Shown here: positions 1 to 12,089 of the stretch, in pieces | Layout of the letters: each line of letters opens with the position of its first letter | Numbering within the stretch: position 1 is the stretch's first letter | Assembly: GCA_007922305.1 (NCBI GenBank) | Contig: ML677334.1 | Span: 16,810,344-16,874,343 of the forward strand | DNA length: 64,000 nt | Source: Dermatemys mawii | Taxonomy: Eukaryota > Chordata > Testudines > Dermatemydidae | Direction of reading: 5' to 3' | The notes under the pieces: model-generated | What the model was told of the DNA's origin: nothing | What the model saw: the letters and a program-made list of their open reading frames with translations, nothing else | Database searches by the model: none | Made by a program: the position numbers and the translations under genes

Positions 1-167
1 CTGCTGTGGAGCTGCTGCTCCTGCCATACCATTGGTTTGGTGGTGCAGTAGGCAAAGTCCAAAGCAAAATTCATTCAGCTTTGAAAGATGAAATAACACT
101 GAATAAATGTCTGCATATTCATGGTTGCTGGCATAGCCCTATGGAGCATTCTTGGGTGGGTGTTAGC

Positions 168-290
168 TAGAGTGACCTGATGTCCCGATTTTATAGGGAC
201 AGTCCCAATATTTGGGGCTTTTTCTTATATAGGTTCCTATAACCCCTGCCTCCTGTCCTGATTTTTCACACTTGCTCTCTGGTCACCATA
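168..290 (-). mobile_element. Short TIR DNA transposon (MITE), about 123 bp
   Basis: The ends are imperfect inverted repeats: the left reads TAGAGTGACCTGATG and the right reads CTCTGGTCACCATA, the complement of TATGGTGACCAGAG. The interior holds TTTTATAGGGACAGTCCC and a CTTATATAGG stretch. A second copy lies in the opposite orientation at about 17076-17197, which shows this is a dispersed family. Small size, TIRs and no ORF fit a non-autonomous cut-and-paste element. Ends in TA suggest a Tc1/mariner-like target, but no clear target duplication was confirmed. Confidence 0.6.
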
Positions 291-2019
291 CTGCTAGCTG
301 ACAGCAATTCAGAAATGGTGCTAGCCCACCCAGAAAGGAAACACAGAGCAGAAACTGAGGAAACATGGGATTTAAAAAAAAAATTAACCCTTCTGCTGTA
401 CATTCCACAGTTCCCAGTGCAAAAGAGCATAGGATACCCTCCAAGAGTGCCATGGGCTTAGTACACAGCAAACTGCCACTTTGTGTACGTGATGTGGATT
501 GAAAGATGGCACAGGTGTCCTGTGTGCACACTGTTAGGCAGCTTGCACATTGCACATTACCTGATGTGCATGAAAAAGCTACAGATTAAACCCTTCATGT
601 GGACAAGCCTTTTGCATGGGCACTCATTTAGGGAGCACTTCCATGCTAAGCAAGAAAGTGACCAACCACTTGGCAAGCAACAATGAATATCCTGGTTTTT
701 TATCAAAAACTCTCTTTCCTTTTCCCTCATCAAATTAATGATAAATATTCTTTATCAGATATCTTTAATGTTAACACACACTACTTATGAAGAGCAAAGA
801 AGTACATCTTCACTGGAGCTGATCAAAACTTTTTGTACAATAATTGTTTCCAACAAACAATGGCTTTTTTCCCCCAGAAAAGAAAAAATGTGTGGAATTT
901 TTTTTTAATTGATATTTTTTCAATGAGAAACCCAAAACATTTTTGGAAACCAGAAACAAACAAAAACTGACCTTTTTTTTCAACACAGGAAGTTTTCCGT
1001 GAAAATTTTCAAAAAGGAAAGGGAGCAGTTTTTCATTTCTTTTGAATTTTTTCCTAGTAAATATTTATCAGTTTCCAGGCAACACTAATATTTGCATTTA
1101 CAGATTTATCCTTGCACTTTCTGTTCTGGAATAACTGAGTGCCATGAATGGATAGATGGATGTGGATGATCATTTATTACAATAGCTCTTTTAAAAATCT
1201 ATGTTGGTCTACCTAGGAAGTGGCCTATCTGCTGAGGGTGGAGGATGGATATGTTTAAATGCAGGAGAATAATATCGAATTAGGGCTGGTTTGAGCCATT
1301 CCTTCAAAGGAGGAAAAACTGGGGTGGATTATAGAACAACTGTTTTGTCACCATGCTGATATACTGAAAGCAGATGACTCTTAGACCAGCATATTTCTTT
1401 TCTTTGGAGGAATATAAGTGGCTGAAACCAGGCCATATTTCTGGAGTAGGCTTTGCCAAAGATGACTCAGAGAAACTTGATTTAAGTTATAAAACCAATT
1501 AAACCTTTAGTAACAAAACCAAGAAAACAACAAAGAATTTTTACTATTCTTAAGTGCTTGAGCACACACGCAAATTATGACATTGCTCCTGGGGCTGTAC
1601 TGCAGCATTTCCTTAACCTACCAGCCTGGAGCTTGAAACATAATGAGTACTAAAGCATTAAACTAGAACAGGGGGTGCATTAGTAGGCCATTGGTGCATA
1701 CCTAGGGTGTCTTGTGTGAGGTAAGAGGATGAAAGCCAAGTGCTTTCCCTTTCACCACCTGAGGAGCACACAAGTAACCTACTAAAGCATACCCTGAGAA
1801 GGCTAATTGCTACTGGAGCAAGCACATTGATTTTACTATTCTTCTCTTTCATGCATCTTGATATTCTTTTCATTCCCAGAATGTGGGATAGTGACATTCA
1901 ATTGGGATTCTCAGTGAAATAAATAAAGAAATAATCAAACAAAACAAACGAACTCCCAAAGCAATGGAGGTAACAATAAATCATTTTTATACAAATTCCC
2001 AGAGAGCCCTTTCCACTAC
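291..2019. other. No gene seen; AT-rich sequence with a T/A-rich repeat candidate at about 817-1075
   Basis: Only short ORFs without recognisable domains occur. The part at about 817-1075 is dense in runs such as TTTTTCAA and GAAAATTTTC on both strands, a texture shared with about 8281-8430. It may be an old palindromic repeat, but its boundaries cannot be set by eye. The rest shows no structure I can support. Confidence 0.4.
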
Positions 2020-2285
2020 TATCCCAGAGGATTAAAGGATTAAATTTTCCCCCAGATCAGAATGGCAGAGACCCTGGAGATGTGGGGACAGGGTCACCTT
2101 CCCCTGCAGTATAACATGACAGGTCACTTCTTGGTTTCAATTAGAATAAATGATGGATTCTCTGTATCTTAAAGTCTCTAAATCAAGAGGACAGAGAATA
2201 TGGGTGAGGTTCTGTGGCCTGACTAGGTCTGACTAAACTAGATGACCATGATGATCCCTTCTGTCCTTAAAATCTATGGGTCTCA
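2020..2285 (+). mobile_element. CR1 LINE, 3' UTR and tail fragment
   Basis: The segment has the usual wording of a reptile CR1 3' end: CAGAATGGCAGAGACCCTGG early on, then GGGTGAGGTTCTGTGGCCTG, a GACTAAACTAGATGACCATG stretch, and a last part TCCTTAAAATCTATGGGTCT. CR1 copies are normally 5'-truncated and the 3' end is kept, as here. There is no coding capacity. The same terminal wording occurs at about 43550-43640 and 46820-46905. Confidence 0.65.
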
Positions 2286-5200
2286 ATGCAGCTTAATGTA
2301 AACAAAGTTAACTATCCCGTCATGATGATATTAGCCTTTCTACCCCGTGTAGGCTAACCACTTCATTGCAGTCTTTGTGCTTTTATTTGAAAGCATTTCT
2401 GCCGAGGGTTCTGACTAAGTTAAGTTAGTAGCAAAGACAAACCTCAGAATTGCAACAAAAGCAACTGCTTCAAAAGCTCTCCAGCAGCAGATCCACACAT
2501 ACAAATACACGCAATAAAGCACACAGTCCTACCCAAAGTAAAAGAGTCAAGTACAAAAATCCTTGTGTGCAATATCCTAAGAAACTACTGCATGCATTTT
2601 AGAAGGAATTTCAATTTATGTAAAATGAGCCAGGGAGAAGGGGAAGGAAAAAAAGTTTCTCGCTTCAAAAGCTCTGCAATAATATTGTGTTCATTGCTAT
2701 AGTGTTCACTTTATCAGTTACACTTCTGAAAGTTTTGAAGAATGTGCCTGGGAGTGTTTAACAGTCTTGTGTTAGCAGTTAATCATCAACAACTTAAAAA
2801 GACATTGGCATCTGTTGTCTAGAAAGAAAAGGAAGAAATGTGGGTAGGGGGAAAGAGGTTGAAAATTAAATCAGTTTGAATATTCCTTAGTATTACACAG
2901 TCAGTAGCAGGAAATTTGTTTTCAGAGAAATATGGGGTTGTGACCTTTTTATTCCAAGACATCCTGATTTTGCATGGGTCTTCATGACATCTGCTCCTCC
3001 TACCTATAACCCAGGAATATGGCTTCTCCTACTGAGAGGGAGATTAAAGAGGGAATTGCTGAGTGGGGGAGAGAAAAGCAGAAAAAGAGATGAATAAACT
3101 GGCAGTAAAGTCTTTACTATCCAAGTGGTGATTAAAATTCAGTCGCCCCACAACAGCACTGTTATTTTTATATAGACGTGAACAACTTCTTTGAACTCAT
3201 GTTGAAAAGTAACACTAAAATTTTTTATTAGTGTTTGAGACCATTTCCTGAGGACACCAAAGAGCTGTTTTTGACATAAACAAGTGGTGCTCACTTGCTG
3301 TATAATGAGTATCCATCTACCTACATTCTCTTCCCTGACTTAGTCTGGCTTACACAAGTTGAGCAACTTGCCTATTAAATGGCAAACTGTGGAACATACT
3401 ATATAGTTGGTGACTGATTACTTTGCAATTAGTGATCATCTAAGGAGATTTACCTTGGTTGAAAAACTAGTTTTGAGGATACTAACATAATTAATCAGTC
3501 ATTAAAATGATCAAGCTACTCTACAACCCTATTAATTATTGTTACATCCTATTTTAAAATATACTATTTAAAGGCTAGAGGTTGTCCTTCTCTTACTTTG
3601 ACCAAGTGGGGGAGTGATGATTCCTCCACATACCCTTGGCTGAGTGAGAAATATCATGATCTTGGATCTGGTTTCCGGACATTTTGGATATTTTCCCATG
3701 CAAAAACCAGGGCTGCGAAATAGAGAGGCAGAGAGTGGGTAAACCTTTGACTCTGTTTCCCTTTCCACATTCATTTGCCAGAGTAGCTGACCATGCACAA
3801 AATGGGAAGTGAGTTGCATCCTTTAAAGGTTCCAGCTGAAACACCAAGGAAGCAGAACTTAAAAACTACTCCAGTGGAGCACTGAAAGAATCTATAAATA
3901 CACCTGTGTAGATAAGGCGAGTTACAGTGCCTTACTCAGAGCTCAGTCTTAACCGATGCAACTCATCCTTATGCATGTACTACCTGAGCTACAGCCCAAT
4001 GAAGTCAATGGGAATCTTCTACTGACTTCAGAGGGCATTCCTTCAGGCCTATAAATAGTCCCATTGACCTCATTGGTACTACTTTTGCAAGTGACACTAG
4101 TCACCTGAAAAAGTGCTTCCAGGAATGGGCATTAAAATTTTTGACCTATTTCTAATGTTGATGTGAGGTTGGGTAATTTCTTCTCTGGCAGACTGGAAGT
4201 CAGTTTCATAGGGAAGAATTATAAAACGGGCTCTCCTAGGATTGACAGCTCTGGAAAAAACAAAAGTGGAGATTGCAACTCAAGAAGTATGTTGTTTCCA
4301 TTGATAGATGTAAGGCTCAGGGAGATCATTTTGATCATCTAGTGTCACCTCATGCAAAACTCAGGCCAAATAATTTCACTCAATAGCTCTTGCTTCAAGA
4401 CCATAACTTGTGGTTGAGTCAGAGCCTATATTTTAGAAGGACATCCAATCTTGATTAAGAGACTTCAAGAGACGGAAAATCCTGCACACCCCTATATAAA
4501 TTATTCCGGTGATTAATTACCCTCACTACTAAAACATGAACCTCAACTCCAGCCTGTATTTAACTAGGCTCAGCTTTCTGCCATTAGATCTTGTTATACC
4601 TTAGTCTGCTAGATTCAAGAGTCCTTGCTTCCTCTTCAAAACAAAGAAACAAAGAGAAACAACAGAGGAGGTTCCCACAAAAAATATTTCTTACTATGTG
4701 TATATACAGCAGTCTATACAGTTGGGGTTCCCAAGTGCAACTGTAATAAAATAAAATAACAATTATTATTAATTAGCAGTAGTAGCCAAATAATTAACAC
4801 TTACTGAATAAATAGTCTTTGTTTTTCACATGCAAAATTTACAGATGATACTGTATTTATAACTATTTATCATGAGTTCATGAATATTTAATGGCTAATA
4901 ATGGTGGTTTTGGGGGTAGCTTAGTTCTTTCGTTAGTTGTCATGACTATAGGAAGGTGACTATATGGGACAAAAGGGGCAGAAATACCTTCAAACATGCA
5001 GAAGCAGGAAGAGCAATGATTCTGTGACACTCCTAGCTTCTGATATGACAGAAACTTATCCCTGGGAGAAAAGTATCACAGGTTTTTGGAGAGGGAGGAG
5101 GGTGCAGGGAGTAGCTGCTCTCCATTGCATGTTCTTCCTTGTGCTGTAACAATTTTTCATGGGAATCTGTGTGGTACTTACATCTGGTAACTCCTCTGCT

Positions 5201-5540
5201 CTTGTAATATCTCTCAGAGAAGGAGTGGCGCTAAGCTGCTGAAAAGTCTGTCCCCACTCCAGAAAAGCATTTACAAATGTGCTTAACATTACATACATAA
5301 GTAGTAGTTATGTATGTATACAAATATAATATTAGAAATTATTGAAAACACACAAACAAGTCTTTGAAAAGAATCAGCTCAGCTCACTGTGTGTGGGTAT
5401 ATGCACAAGCATGTATGATTTGTAGAATTTATTTAATATAAACTGAATATGAATTCTCAGTGCAATTCTGTTGCCTAAAACAAGGTCAGTTCCAATCTGG
5501 GTTGCATCTATAAAGGAATCTGTGACAAAGTAACAAAGGT
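2286..5540. other. No gene seen; one ancient repeat fragment at about 3900-4110
   Basis: No ORF here resembles a known family. About 3900-4110 carries AATGAAGTCAATGGGAATC and CCCATTGACCTCATTGG, the palindrome-like core of an old dispersed amniote repeat also seen near 9945, 30170, 39140, 42200, 42930, 45100, 59800 and 63440. About 4735-4800 is extremely AT-rich (AATAAAATAAAATAAC). The rest looks like unique non-coding sequence. Confidence 0.4.
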
Positions 5541-5720
5541 TATATTACCACTTTATCCTGGCTGGTTAAGACTGCGTTTGGAATACTGGGAGCAGTTCTG
5601 GTTGCTCAAACTTAAAAACTATATTGAAAAGATAGAAGAGGCTCAACTAAAATGATACAATATATTGAGAGTATCTTACCCACAGTGAGACTGAACAAGT
5701 TTTGAAAATATGCAGTGTTG
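5541..5720 (+). mobile_element. CR1 LINE ORF2 fragment (C-terminal RT region)
   Basis: Conceptual translation near 5562-5655 gives LVRLRLEYWEQFWLLKLKN followed by IEKIEEAQLK. This matches the conserved CR1 block LVRPHLEYC.QFW..H...D...LE..QRRA that follows the RT catalytic domain. The reading frame ends soon after at a TGA, and no upstream RT motifs are present, so this is a short dead fragment. A GTCGAC-type DNA element begins about 65 bp downstream. Confidence 0.6.
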
Positions 5721-5784
5721 TTGTGGCCGGTATTGGTCCCAAGATACTAGAGAGATAAGGTGGGTGAGATAAAAGCATCTCATC

Positions 5785-5986
5785 AGGATGTGATAAATCG
5801 ATCCCCAGAGGAACTCCCATTGACTCCGGAACTCCAGCTTGCCAAAAGGCAAAGTCAACCAGGGAGCCCGTTGTCGACCGATGCCACCATGAGGACGGCA
5901 GGTAAGTTGACCTAAGATGCGTCGACTTCAGCTATGGTATCTTCGGTCATATCTTAGGTCGACCCCCACCCCACTAGTGTAGACCA
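5785..5986 (+). mobile_element. GTCGAC-rich non-autonomous DNA transposon, 5'-truncated copy
   Basis: The order GATAAATCGATCCCC, then GTCGACC, then GTAAGTTGACCTAAGATGCG, TCGACTTCAGCTATGG, ATCTTAGGTCGACCCCC and a terminal AGTGTAGACCAGG repeats that of the fuller copy at about 10478-10755. The TCGACTTCAGCTA block and its complement form an internal inverted repeat. No ORF is present. The family is probably hAT-like because of its short TIR, but I could not confirm an 8-bp target duplication. Confidence 0.55.
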
Positions 5987-6299
5987 GGTCAGAGCTACAC
6001 AGAGCTCTTCCTTAGAAGATGAAGATATTACATCACCCACCTTTTCTCTCTAGTTTTGAAATAGACATTTGAGAAAGGAGGGGCCAGGAGAACTCTGTTT
6101 CATACAAAGAATGATACAACTGCCTGCCTGTGCAAGTGTTGCTCTCTCCCTTTTTGGCAAAGTCTTTAATTAAATGATCACGCACTCTTTTTTCCACAGT
6201 CCCTCCTTCTCCCTTGCCTCATTCAGTGCACTGGATGGACATTGCTCTCTCTATAGGCAGTTAGTCAAGGTCTTTCTTGTTATTATAATAATTCATTAT
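5987..6299. other. No gene seen
   Basis: Short non-coding stretch between the GTCGAC element and the GC-rich TG...CA element. It ends in the 5-bp sequence GTGCC (6300-6304), taken as the target duplication of the next element. I see no other structure. Confidence 0.4.
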
Positions 6300-6304
6300 G
6301 TGCC

Positions 6305-7206
6305 TGTAGTGAGATGGTGTAGTTCCCCGCTGCCCCGGAAAGAGACGAACCCCTCCAGACACCAGACACTAGCGAGCTCTGAGCCCACCCCCCAGAGGGT
6401 CAGGTGGCGACCCAAAAATATAAAGGCCCGACCTCAGAACTCACTGAGAGGATACCTGCCAGAAAAGCCAGATGCCTCTGGCCTAGACCGCAACTGGGGA
6501 GCCCCAGTGGCTCACGGTACATGCATGGAGTTGCTGAGTCTGCCCTGAGCCCGCTACCCAGAGGAGTTGCGGAGCCTGCGTCGGTTACCTCAAGGAGTCC
6601 ATATGGCTGGGCCCCCCATATGACATCAGCCTGACCCAGGTACAACAAGAGGGGGAGTCAGGAAGTAGCCTGGGGACAGCCGACCCTAGTCTGGCTGAAG
6701 CACTGCCAGAGCCCATGTCAGTGTGTTGTGGCCAGGATCCCCACTGACAGAGCAGCGGGTCTTCTGCCACTGCTAGGGCCCCGGGCTGGGACGCAGTGGA
6801 GTGGGAGGGCCTGCATCCCCGCCGACACCCAGCTTGTGAGTGTCAGTCTCCCCATCTCCCAGGCCTTTTGGAGGCTTGGGCCTACGGTGGTGGTGTTGTT
6901 GCTCAGTCCTGCCTGACGGCCTGAGCACCTCACTCACCATTGCCCCACCTTGACCTAGGGCCTGGGCTTGCTACTGTTGTATTGTTGTTGCTCAGGCCTG
7001 CCTGTGGGCCTGAGCTCCTAACTCATTGTTGCCCCACCCTGACCTAGGGCCCTGGAATAACTGTGTTTGTTTCTGCTTCCACAAGGGCCACCAGGGAAGA
7101 TCCCCACTGAACTGAACTAATTCCCCAATACTTCTGCAGTGTTTAGTGAGATGGTCTGGTTCCCTGCTGCCCTGGAGAGAGATGAGCCCCAGCTAACCTC
7201 TCTACA
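6305..7206 (+). mobile_element. GC-rich TG...CA element (solo LTR or TRIM-like), older copy
   Basis: The element begins TGTAGTGAGATGG and ends CCTCTCTACA, so its ends are the inverted pair TGTAG/CTACA. Flanks are GTGCC at 6300-6304 and GTGTC at 7207-7211, a 5-bp target duplication with one mismatch. The first ~46 bases recur near the end, from about 7140 (TTTAGTGAGATGG...). A TATAAA box lies at 6419-6424. A later GGCCCCGGGCTGGGACGCAG block and the CAGGATCCCCACTGA block align with the copy at 24378-25362. The ORFs across it are short and differ from those of the sister copy. A target duplication of 5 bp with TG/CA ends points to an LTR-class integrase product. Confidence 0.65.
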
Positions 7207-8280
7207 GTGTCCCTATGTCTTACCTTCAAAACCCTGCACAAATATGGTTTATTTTATTTCCTCATGGACTTTTTTATTGCACACAGCCTGTGGTATCTGA
7301 GTGCCTTCCAGACATCAATTTTTGTTTCTTCACAACGCTTATTTTACAGATGGAAAACTGAGGCATGAAGGTCTCAGTTTAGGCCAATATTTATACAAGT
7401 GTCCCAACCTAACAGACCACCTATATGCATACACCTGGCACATAGAGAAAATACCACTGCAGATGTCAATTATTTACAATGCAGAGTCAGAAAAAGGTTA
7501 TCTACTCTGTATGTATATTTTAGAATCAGTATATTTACTCGTGAGACTGCTGCAGGCTAACAACAAACTTCTCATTGGATCTTGCATTGATTCTCTTCAT
7601 GATGAGGTAAAGCAAATGTTAGTTTATCTTTATTTTTAATCCCCTAATATCATCTAAATTATCATGGGAGATATGACAACATGCTATGAGGGATTTGCAT
7701 GACAATACAGAAGCGAATATTTTGTTAAAATCTTTCAGAGAAAACATGAGTCACATCTCCTGAAGTTGCATGTGGAAAATGTAATTAAAAACATGAAAGG
7801 GAAAGGGAAAGATAACAGTATAAGTAGCACGTCATTTATAACACTACACTACAAAAAATTATTAGAGATACAGCACTACAGAAGATCTGGTTCATGCCTC
7901 AGAGATTCTAAAAGACTTTAAACAGCAGAAAAAACTCATAATGGGTATATACAGACATATCAGTCACCTCATATTGAACAAGTAAGGCAAAATTTTCAAA
8001 ATACCCCACCCTCCATGACATCCAAGAACTTTGATTTCAAAAACTCCTTTAATTCTTTCCCCATTTCCACAACTACACAGAGAGATGGGCTCAAGCCAGA
8101 AATTTCAATTTCGTCTGTAATTCAGATAACCTGAGTTTGGCCATGTTTGGATCAAATGATTTCAATTTGATTTGCTACGAAAGTAGGGCCCAGAAAAATG
8201 TGGACAGTTTCGGGAATTGAAGCACACACATTTAGTTTAAACCCCTCTCTAATTACAACTATAATCATATAATTTAGGGG
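7207..8280. other. No gene seen; CORE-SINE-like trace near 7325-7400
   Basis: CTTATTTTACAGATGGAAAA followed by CTGAGGCATGAAGG at about 7328-7362 is the conserved core wording of MIR/CORE-SINE elements. A 112-codon ORF at 7301-7639 overlaps it, has no recognisable domain and is treated as chance. The remainder is AT-rich unique sequence. Confidence 0.4.
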
Positions 8281-8435
8281 ATTATTAGGCCTGGTAGAAA
8301 CATTCCTGTTGGTTTTTCAACAAAACAAAAATTTTTATGAAAAATATTGTTTTCTGCAGAAAATTTGGAATTTTTGTTGAAAAACCAAAGGTCTGAAAAC
8401 CGAAATATTTCAGTGGAAAACTAAAACAGATCAAT
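8281..8435. repeat. AT-rich palindromic repeat candidate
   Basis: GGTTTTTCAACAAAAC near the left end and GTTGAAAAACCAAAG near the right end are inverted copies, with AAAATTTTT/AAAATTTGG runs between them. This suggests a small palindromic DNA element. Similar texture occurs at about 817-1075. I cannot name the family and cannot define a target duplication. Confidence 0.4.
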
Positions 8436-8507
8436 CTGGATACCTAATTGAATTGTAGTTCTGTTCCCTCTGTTCCCATTTTCCAGTGTGGGTCAGCCTT
8501 CACAGCC

Positions 8508-8530
8508 AGACTACATCTCCCATACTGAAC
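8508..8530 (+). promoter_or_regulatory. ZNF143-type motif candidate 1
   Basis: GACTACATCTCCCATACTGA resembles the ZNF143/THAP11 SBS consensus (ACTACAA.TCCCA..ATGC). The match is good in ACTACA.CTCCCAT and poor in the last bases. A second similar motif sits 138 bp downstream on the same strand. No adjacent transcript is recognised, so function is unknown. Confidence 0.3.
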
Positions 8531-8645
8531 CACAGGCTTGGGTTCCTGTGATTCAATTTCCTTCCCTAATCAGGAGAGAAGACCATTGATGTAGTCTGAC
8601 CAGGAAGCACAGGCTGTGGAAGAGACTGGAAGCAAGAGGCACCTG

Positions 8646-8666
8646 AACTACAACTCCCATGAGGCA
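8646..8666 (+). promoter_or_regulatory. ZNF143-type motif candidate 2
   Basis: AACTACAACTCCCATGAGGC is close to the ZNF143/THAP11 SBS consensus and shares ACTACA.CTCCCAT with the motif at 8508-8530. Such motifs are often carried by repeats, and these two may simply belong to an unrecognised repeat at about 8450-8670. Confidence 0.35.
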
Positions 8667-10477
8667 TTACAGCATCATTTCCAAACTGAATATTTCATTT
8701 TTCTGCCAAAATATTTGTTTCCAGTTTTCTCCAAAAAGTCAAATTCTTCCACTGTAGAAAACAGGCCATTTTTCCAACCAGCATTAGTTATCATATACAT
8801 TATCCAGGGATTCAAATGCCATTCACATATCAGCTCAAACATGCTGGCCACGAAAAAGAGCCTCAATAACAACTTAACACTACATACTATTAGGATTTCA
8901 CAAAATGTGTCAGCAAAAATAATGGAGCAGATTGAGTGAGTGGTATAAGGGGAGCAGAAGCCACTTGTCTCTCCTCAGGTGGGGATTCGCCACTTTAAAA
9001 GAGTTATCTGTGGGCTTAACTGTGTCATAACTGGCACCTATATCACTCCCACTGTACAATCCCAACGGACAGTGTGCTGGTGAAGGTAGAGAAGTGTCAG
9101 GAGCATGGTCAGAGCACCAAATTTTCTGGTTGTCCCCAGCTGGTGAACCATCTATAAGGGACCATTACCAGTTAGTTTAAATTAGAGCCGGATCTAGGCT
9201 GCTCTAACCTGCGCTGGAGCCAGCACAGAGCCAAGCTGAGAATCAGGGAGACTGAGAGCCCTCTCTTCCCTTACATGCTGAGGAAATCTCAACCACAGTT
9301 GAGAATCTGGCCTTGTATCTCAAAAAGAAAAAAATGGGGTTTTGGCACAATTGTCTGCTTGACACGGGTTGGGGGAGGGAGGGCAAATCATAGCAAATAT
9401 ACTGAAATGGGGCTAAAAATCATGGAACAAGAGAAACAAGACATGTCACAAGGCTCCCTTAGCGCCTTCTCTCCTGCCTCACCCAATATCTCTAGTTTCA
9501 GAGAGTCCCTGTGATCAAACACCATAACCTTGAGGGGATGGAGAATTCAAAGGGCATGGCTGGCCAGGATGGCACCCTGAGTAGATAGTCTAGGATGCTT
9601 GCTCCCTAATCAACCCGCAGAATTCTGTTTAAATGAATGTGATTCCTTGTAGCATTAAATTGCAATACACAATATTTATCCTCACTCCAGGAATGGAGAT
9701 AGAACATAACTAACTGCAGTCAAGAAAATCAATAATATTCTGGCATGCCCCCAACCAGACCATGCTGTTGGTGAGAAGAGAGGTCCAGGACAGGGTACAC
9801 AAAGGAAAGCTAGACATGAGGCCAGAAATCCTTATAGACCATTAGCCAGAACAAAGTAACACCCTGTCTTATGCACCCCTCCCTCCAGTATTTCCTTTCA
9901 ATGAAAAGAGAATGATTCAGGCTTTATGGAGATGGAAACTCATAAGGTGAAATCCTACCTCGGCTGAAGTCTGTGGGGACAGGAATTCAGACAGAGTTGT
10001 AGTGTTAGTTTTTCTCCCTTGCAGATATGGAGAATGATGGCATGGTCCATAAGAAAAATTTTACAGTGGCCTTTACTAGACGAATGTGTATCAAGTGCAG
10101 TTAAGCATTTTTAATCTCTGTCTTGTAAAAAATTAATCAGATTGTTATTGTTGCTGATCTGATGACTCCACTAATATTAGTGTAACACATTGCTGTTTGC
10201 TCTGAAAACACATTATTGATCAGATGTTTATAGTGCCATCTGAGCACAAACTCTGAGCACAGTCAATGTTCCAGTCTCAATGGTGTCATTCTTTAAAGTC
10301 ACTGTCCCTTCATGGAAGAAAAATATTGGTTAAGGGCAACCTGCCATGGTGTAAGCCAATGAAAGAAGAATATGGAGTTAAAATTAAATGGATGCTCACC
10401 TGAACCTGAAGTAGAACCATTATAAATTTCCATGCTGAGTGTTTCTTAGTGCAGAGAGGAAAGACACTGGGGCAGGA
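8667..10477. other. No gene seen; ancient repeat trace at about 9945-9990
   Basis: AAGGTGAAATCCTACC near 9947 followed by GCTGAAGTCTGTGGGG is a decayed copy of the old GGTGAAATCCTGGCCC...GAAGTCAATGG repeat of amniotes. Apart from that there are only short ORFs without domains. I see nothing further to support. Confidence 0.4.
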
Positions 10478-10755
10478 CTACACTACCTGCTGGATCGGCG
10501 GGTAGTGATGATCTATTGTGGGGGGGTCGATTTATCGCATCTAGTCTAGATGCTCTCCCATCAACTCCAGTACCCCACCACTGCGATAGGCAGACTCGAC
10601 AGGGGAGCAGCAGCAATCGACTCAGCGACGTGAAGACACTGCAGTAAGTCGACCTAAATACGTCGACTTCAGCTATTCTATTCTCATAGCTGAAGTGGCA
10701 TATCTTACGTCGATTTCCCTCCGCATCCCACACCTCCCCAGTGTAGACCAGGGCT
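10478..10755 (+). mobile_element. GTCGAC-rich non-autonomous DNA transposon, near full-length
   Basis: The left end reads GGCAGGACTACACTACCTGC and the right end CCCAGTGTAGACCAGGGC, giving a short imperfect TIR around TACACT/AGTGTA. Inside are GTCGATTTATCGC, GCAGTAAGTCGACCTAAATA, CGTCGACTTCAGCTAT and its complement ATAGCTGAAGT, which form an internal hairpin. The order matches the truncated copy at about 5785-5986. A minus-strand ORF of 118 codons crosses it but shows no transposase motif. A hAT-like assignment is an inference from TIR style; no clean 8-bp duplication was found. Confidence 0.6.
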
Positions 10756-10924
10756 TGGAAGACAGTTTTACGGATCCAGTCATGAAGTCTTTCTTCAGGC
10801 AAAACTCTCTTTGAGTTTAGTGAGGTTTCTTGCCTATATAAGTACTTCAGGAGCAGCCAATAACAGGAAAAATGTTAGAGGAAATCAATAAAACCTAAAT
10901 CTATTCCAATACTTTTTTAGGCCT

Positions 10925-11150
10925 GGCCTACAAACAATTTTTATATCTGTATAACTATTTAGGTTCAGCGGGGGGGGGGATGTTTTGCTGAAAAAAATTA
11001 CACTTGTACAATCTAATGTGGACATAGTTATACCAGTATAAAAGTGCCTTATACCACTATAGCTTACTCCCTTTCCTACATGGAGCTATGCTGAAGTAAA
11101 ACGCTGTACAGATACTACTATCTACTGATATAACTGCCCACTCTAGAAGG
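10925..11150. mobile_element. Candidate TATACCAGTATA-type non-autonomous DNA transposon
   Basis: The stretch contains TTATACCAGTATAAAAGTGC followed by CCTTATACCACTATAGCTTA, a short inverted/direct motif pair typical of a TIR element family in reptile genomes, and GAGCTATGCTGAAGTAAAAC as a decayed complement. A run of nine G lies near 10970-10979. The ends are poorly defined, so the boundaries are approximate. Confidence 0.4.
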
Positions 11151-12089
11151 GTTGAATCACTTCAACGATACCAATGTAATTAAAGCTGTCTAATTTTCAA
11201 ACACATTTTTCCTTCGAAGTCATTTTTTCCTTTTGCTAAGTGTCATTAACAACATCTTGTTTTTTCTCAGGCAAGCAGAAGAAGTCTGAAAGCATTATTT
11301 GGTTACTAGAATTTTTTTATCCTCCATTGAACAACTTACATGACCTTTAAGTGTGGTTTTAAAGCTCAGTTGCCCATTCATTAAGTTGACAAACTTGTCA
11401 AAAGCCTCCAGGTCTATGTCAATTATGTCACAAATGCTTACAGGAGCCACAGTACATGTCAGCACTCAACTGACGCCTGTCAGCCATTGCAGAAATGACA
11501 AGAAACCCTTCTGGGGACAAAAGGCTACAGAAGGAAAAGAGAGATCCCCACTCATATTTTGTTGACTCTGGCCAATTGTATTGCATTTGTGCCATTTATT
11601 GCAATCACATCTGTTGAATTTGACTTTGCAAAACCATTGTTTTATACAATGATTTACTTCTCCAGATTTTTATCACATCATTGTTTTCACTCACGATATT
11701 GGTATATCACAACCATATCTGCCAGTACACATAAAATTAAGCTCTGAATTTCTATAGTGGCTTCAGGAAATCCCTCTCAAACTAATACAGCTAATAAATA
11801 TTAGACCTGCAAAGGACATTTAATCAGAAATTAAATGCTGATGAAAAATGAGATTTTTGTTTACATTTTCACATTCTCCACCCTCCCACCCGATTCCCCA
11901 ATTTTCTAAAAAGCTCTAGAGCTGGAAGGAAAATATGACTGAAAATAAAATTTGGATTAAAATCAGAAATGAATATTTTCCAAAGTTTTCACAACTGTTT
12001 TCCATTTTGCCACCCGTGCTAAATAAAAATGATTCCAACTTAAACATCAAAATCTCAGCAAACCTACAGAGAAATAAAAAATATTTTCT
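11151..12089. other. No gene seen
   Basis: AT-rich sequence with short ORFs of 62-71 codons lacking recognisable domains. No repeat, RNA gene or regulatory element could be supported. Confidence 0.4.

Noticed and set aside
7301..7639. 112-codon plus-strand ORF
   Set aside because: It overlaps a CORE-SINE-like trace and shows no recognisable domain or splice context.
10446..10802. 118-codon minus-strand ORF
   Set aside because: It spans a non-autonomous DNA transposon and both its flanks, so it is a chance frame with no transposase motif.
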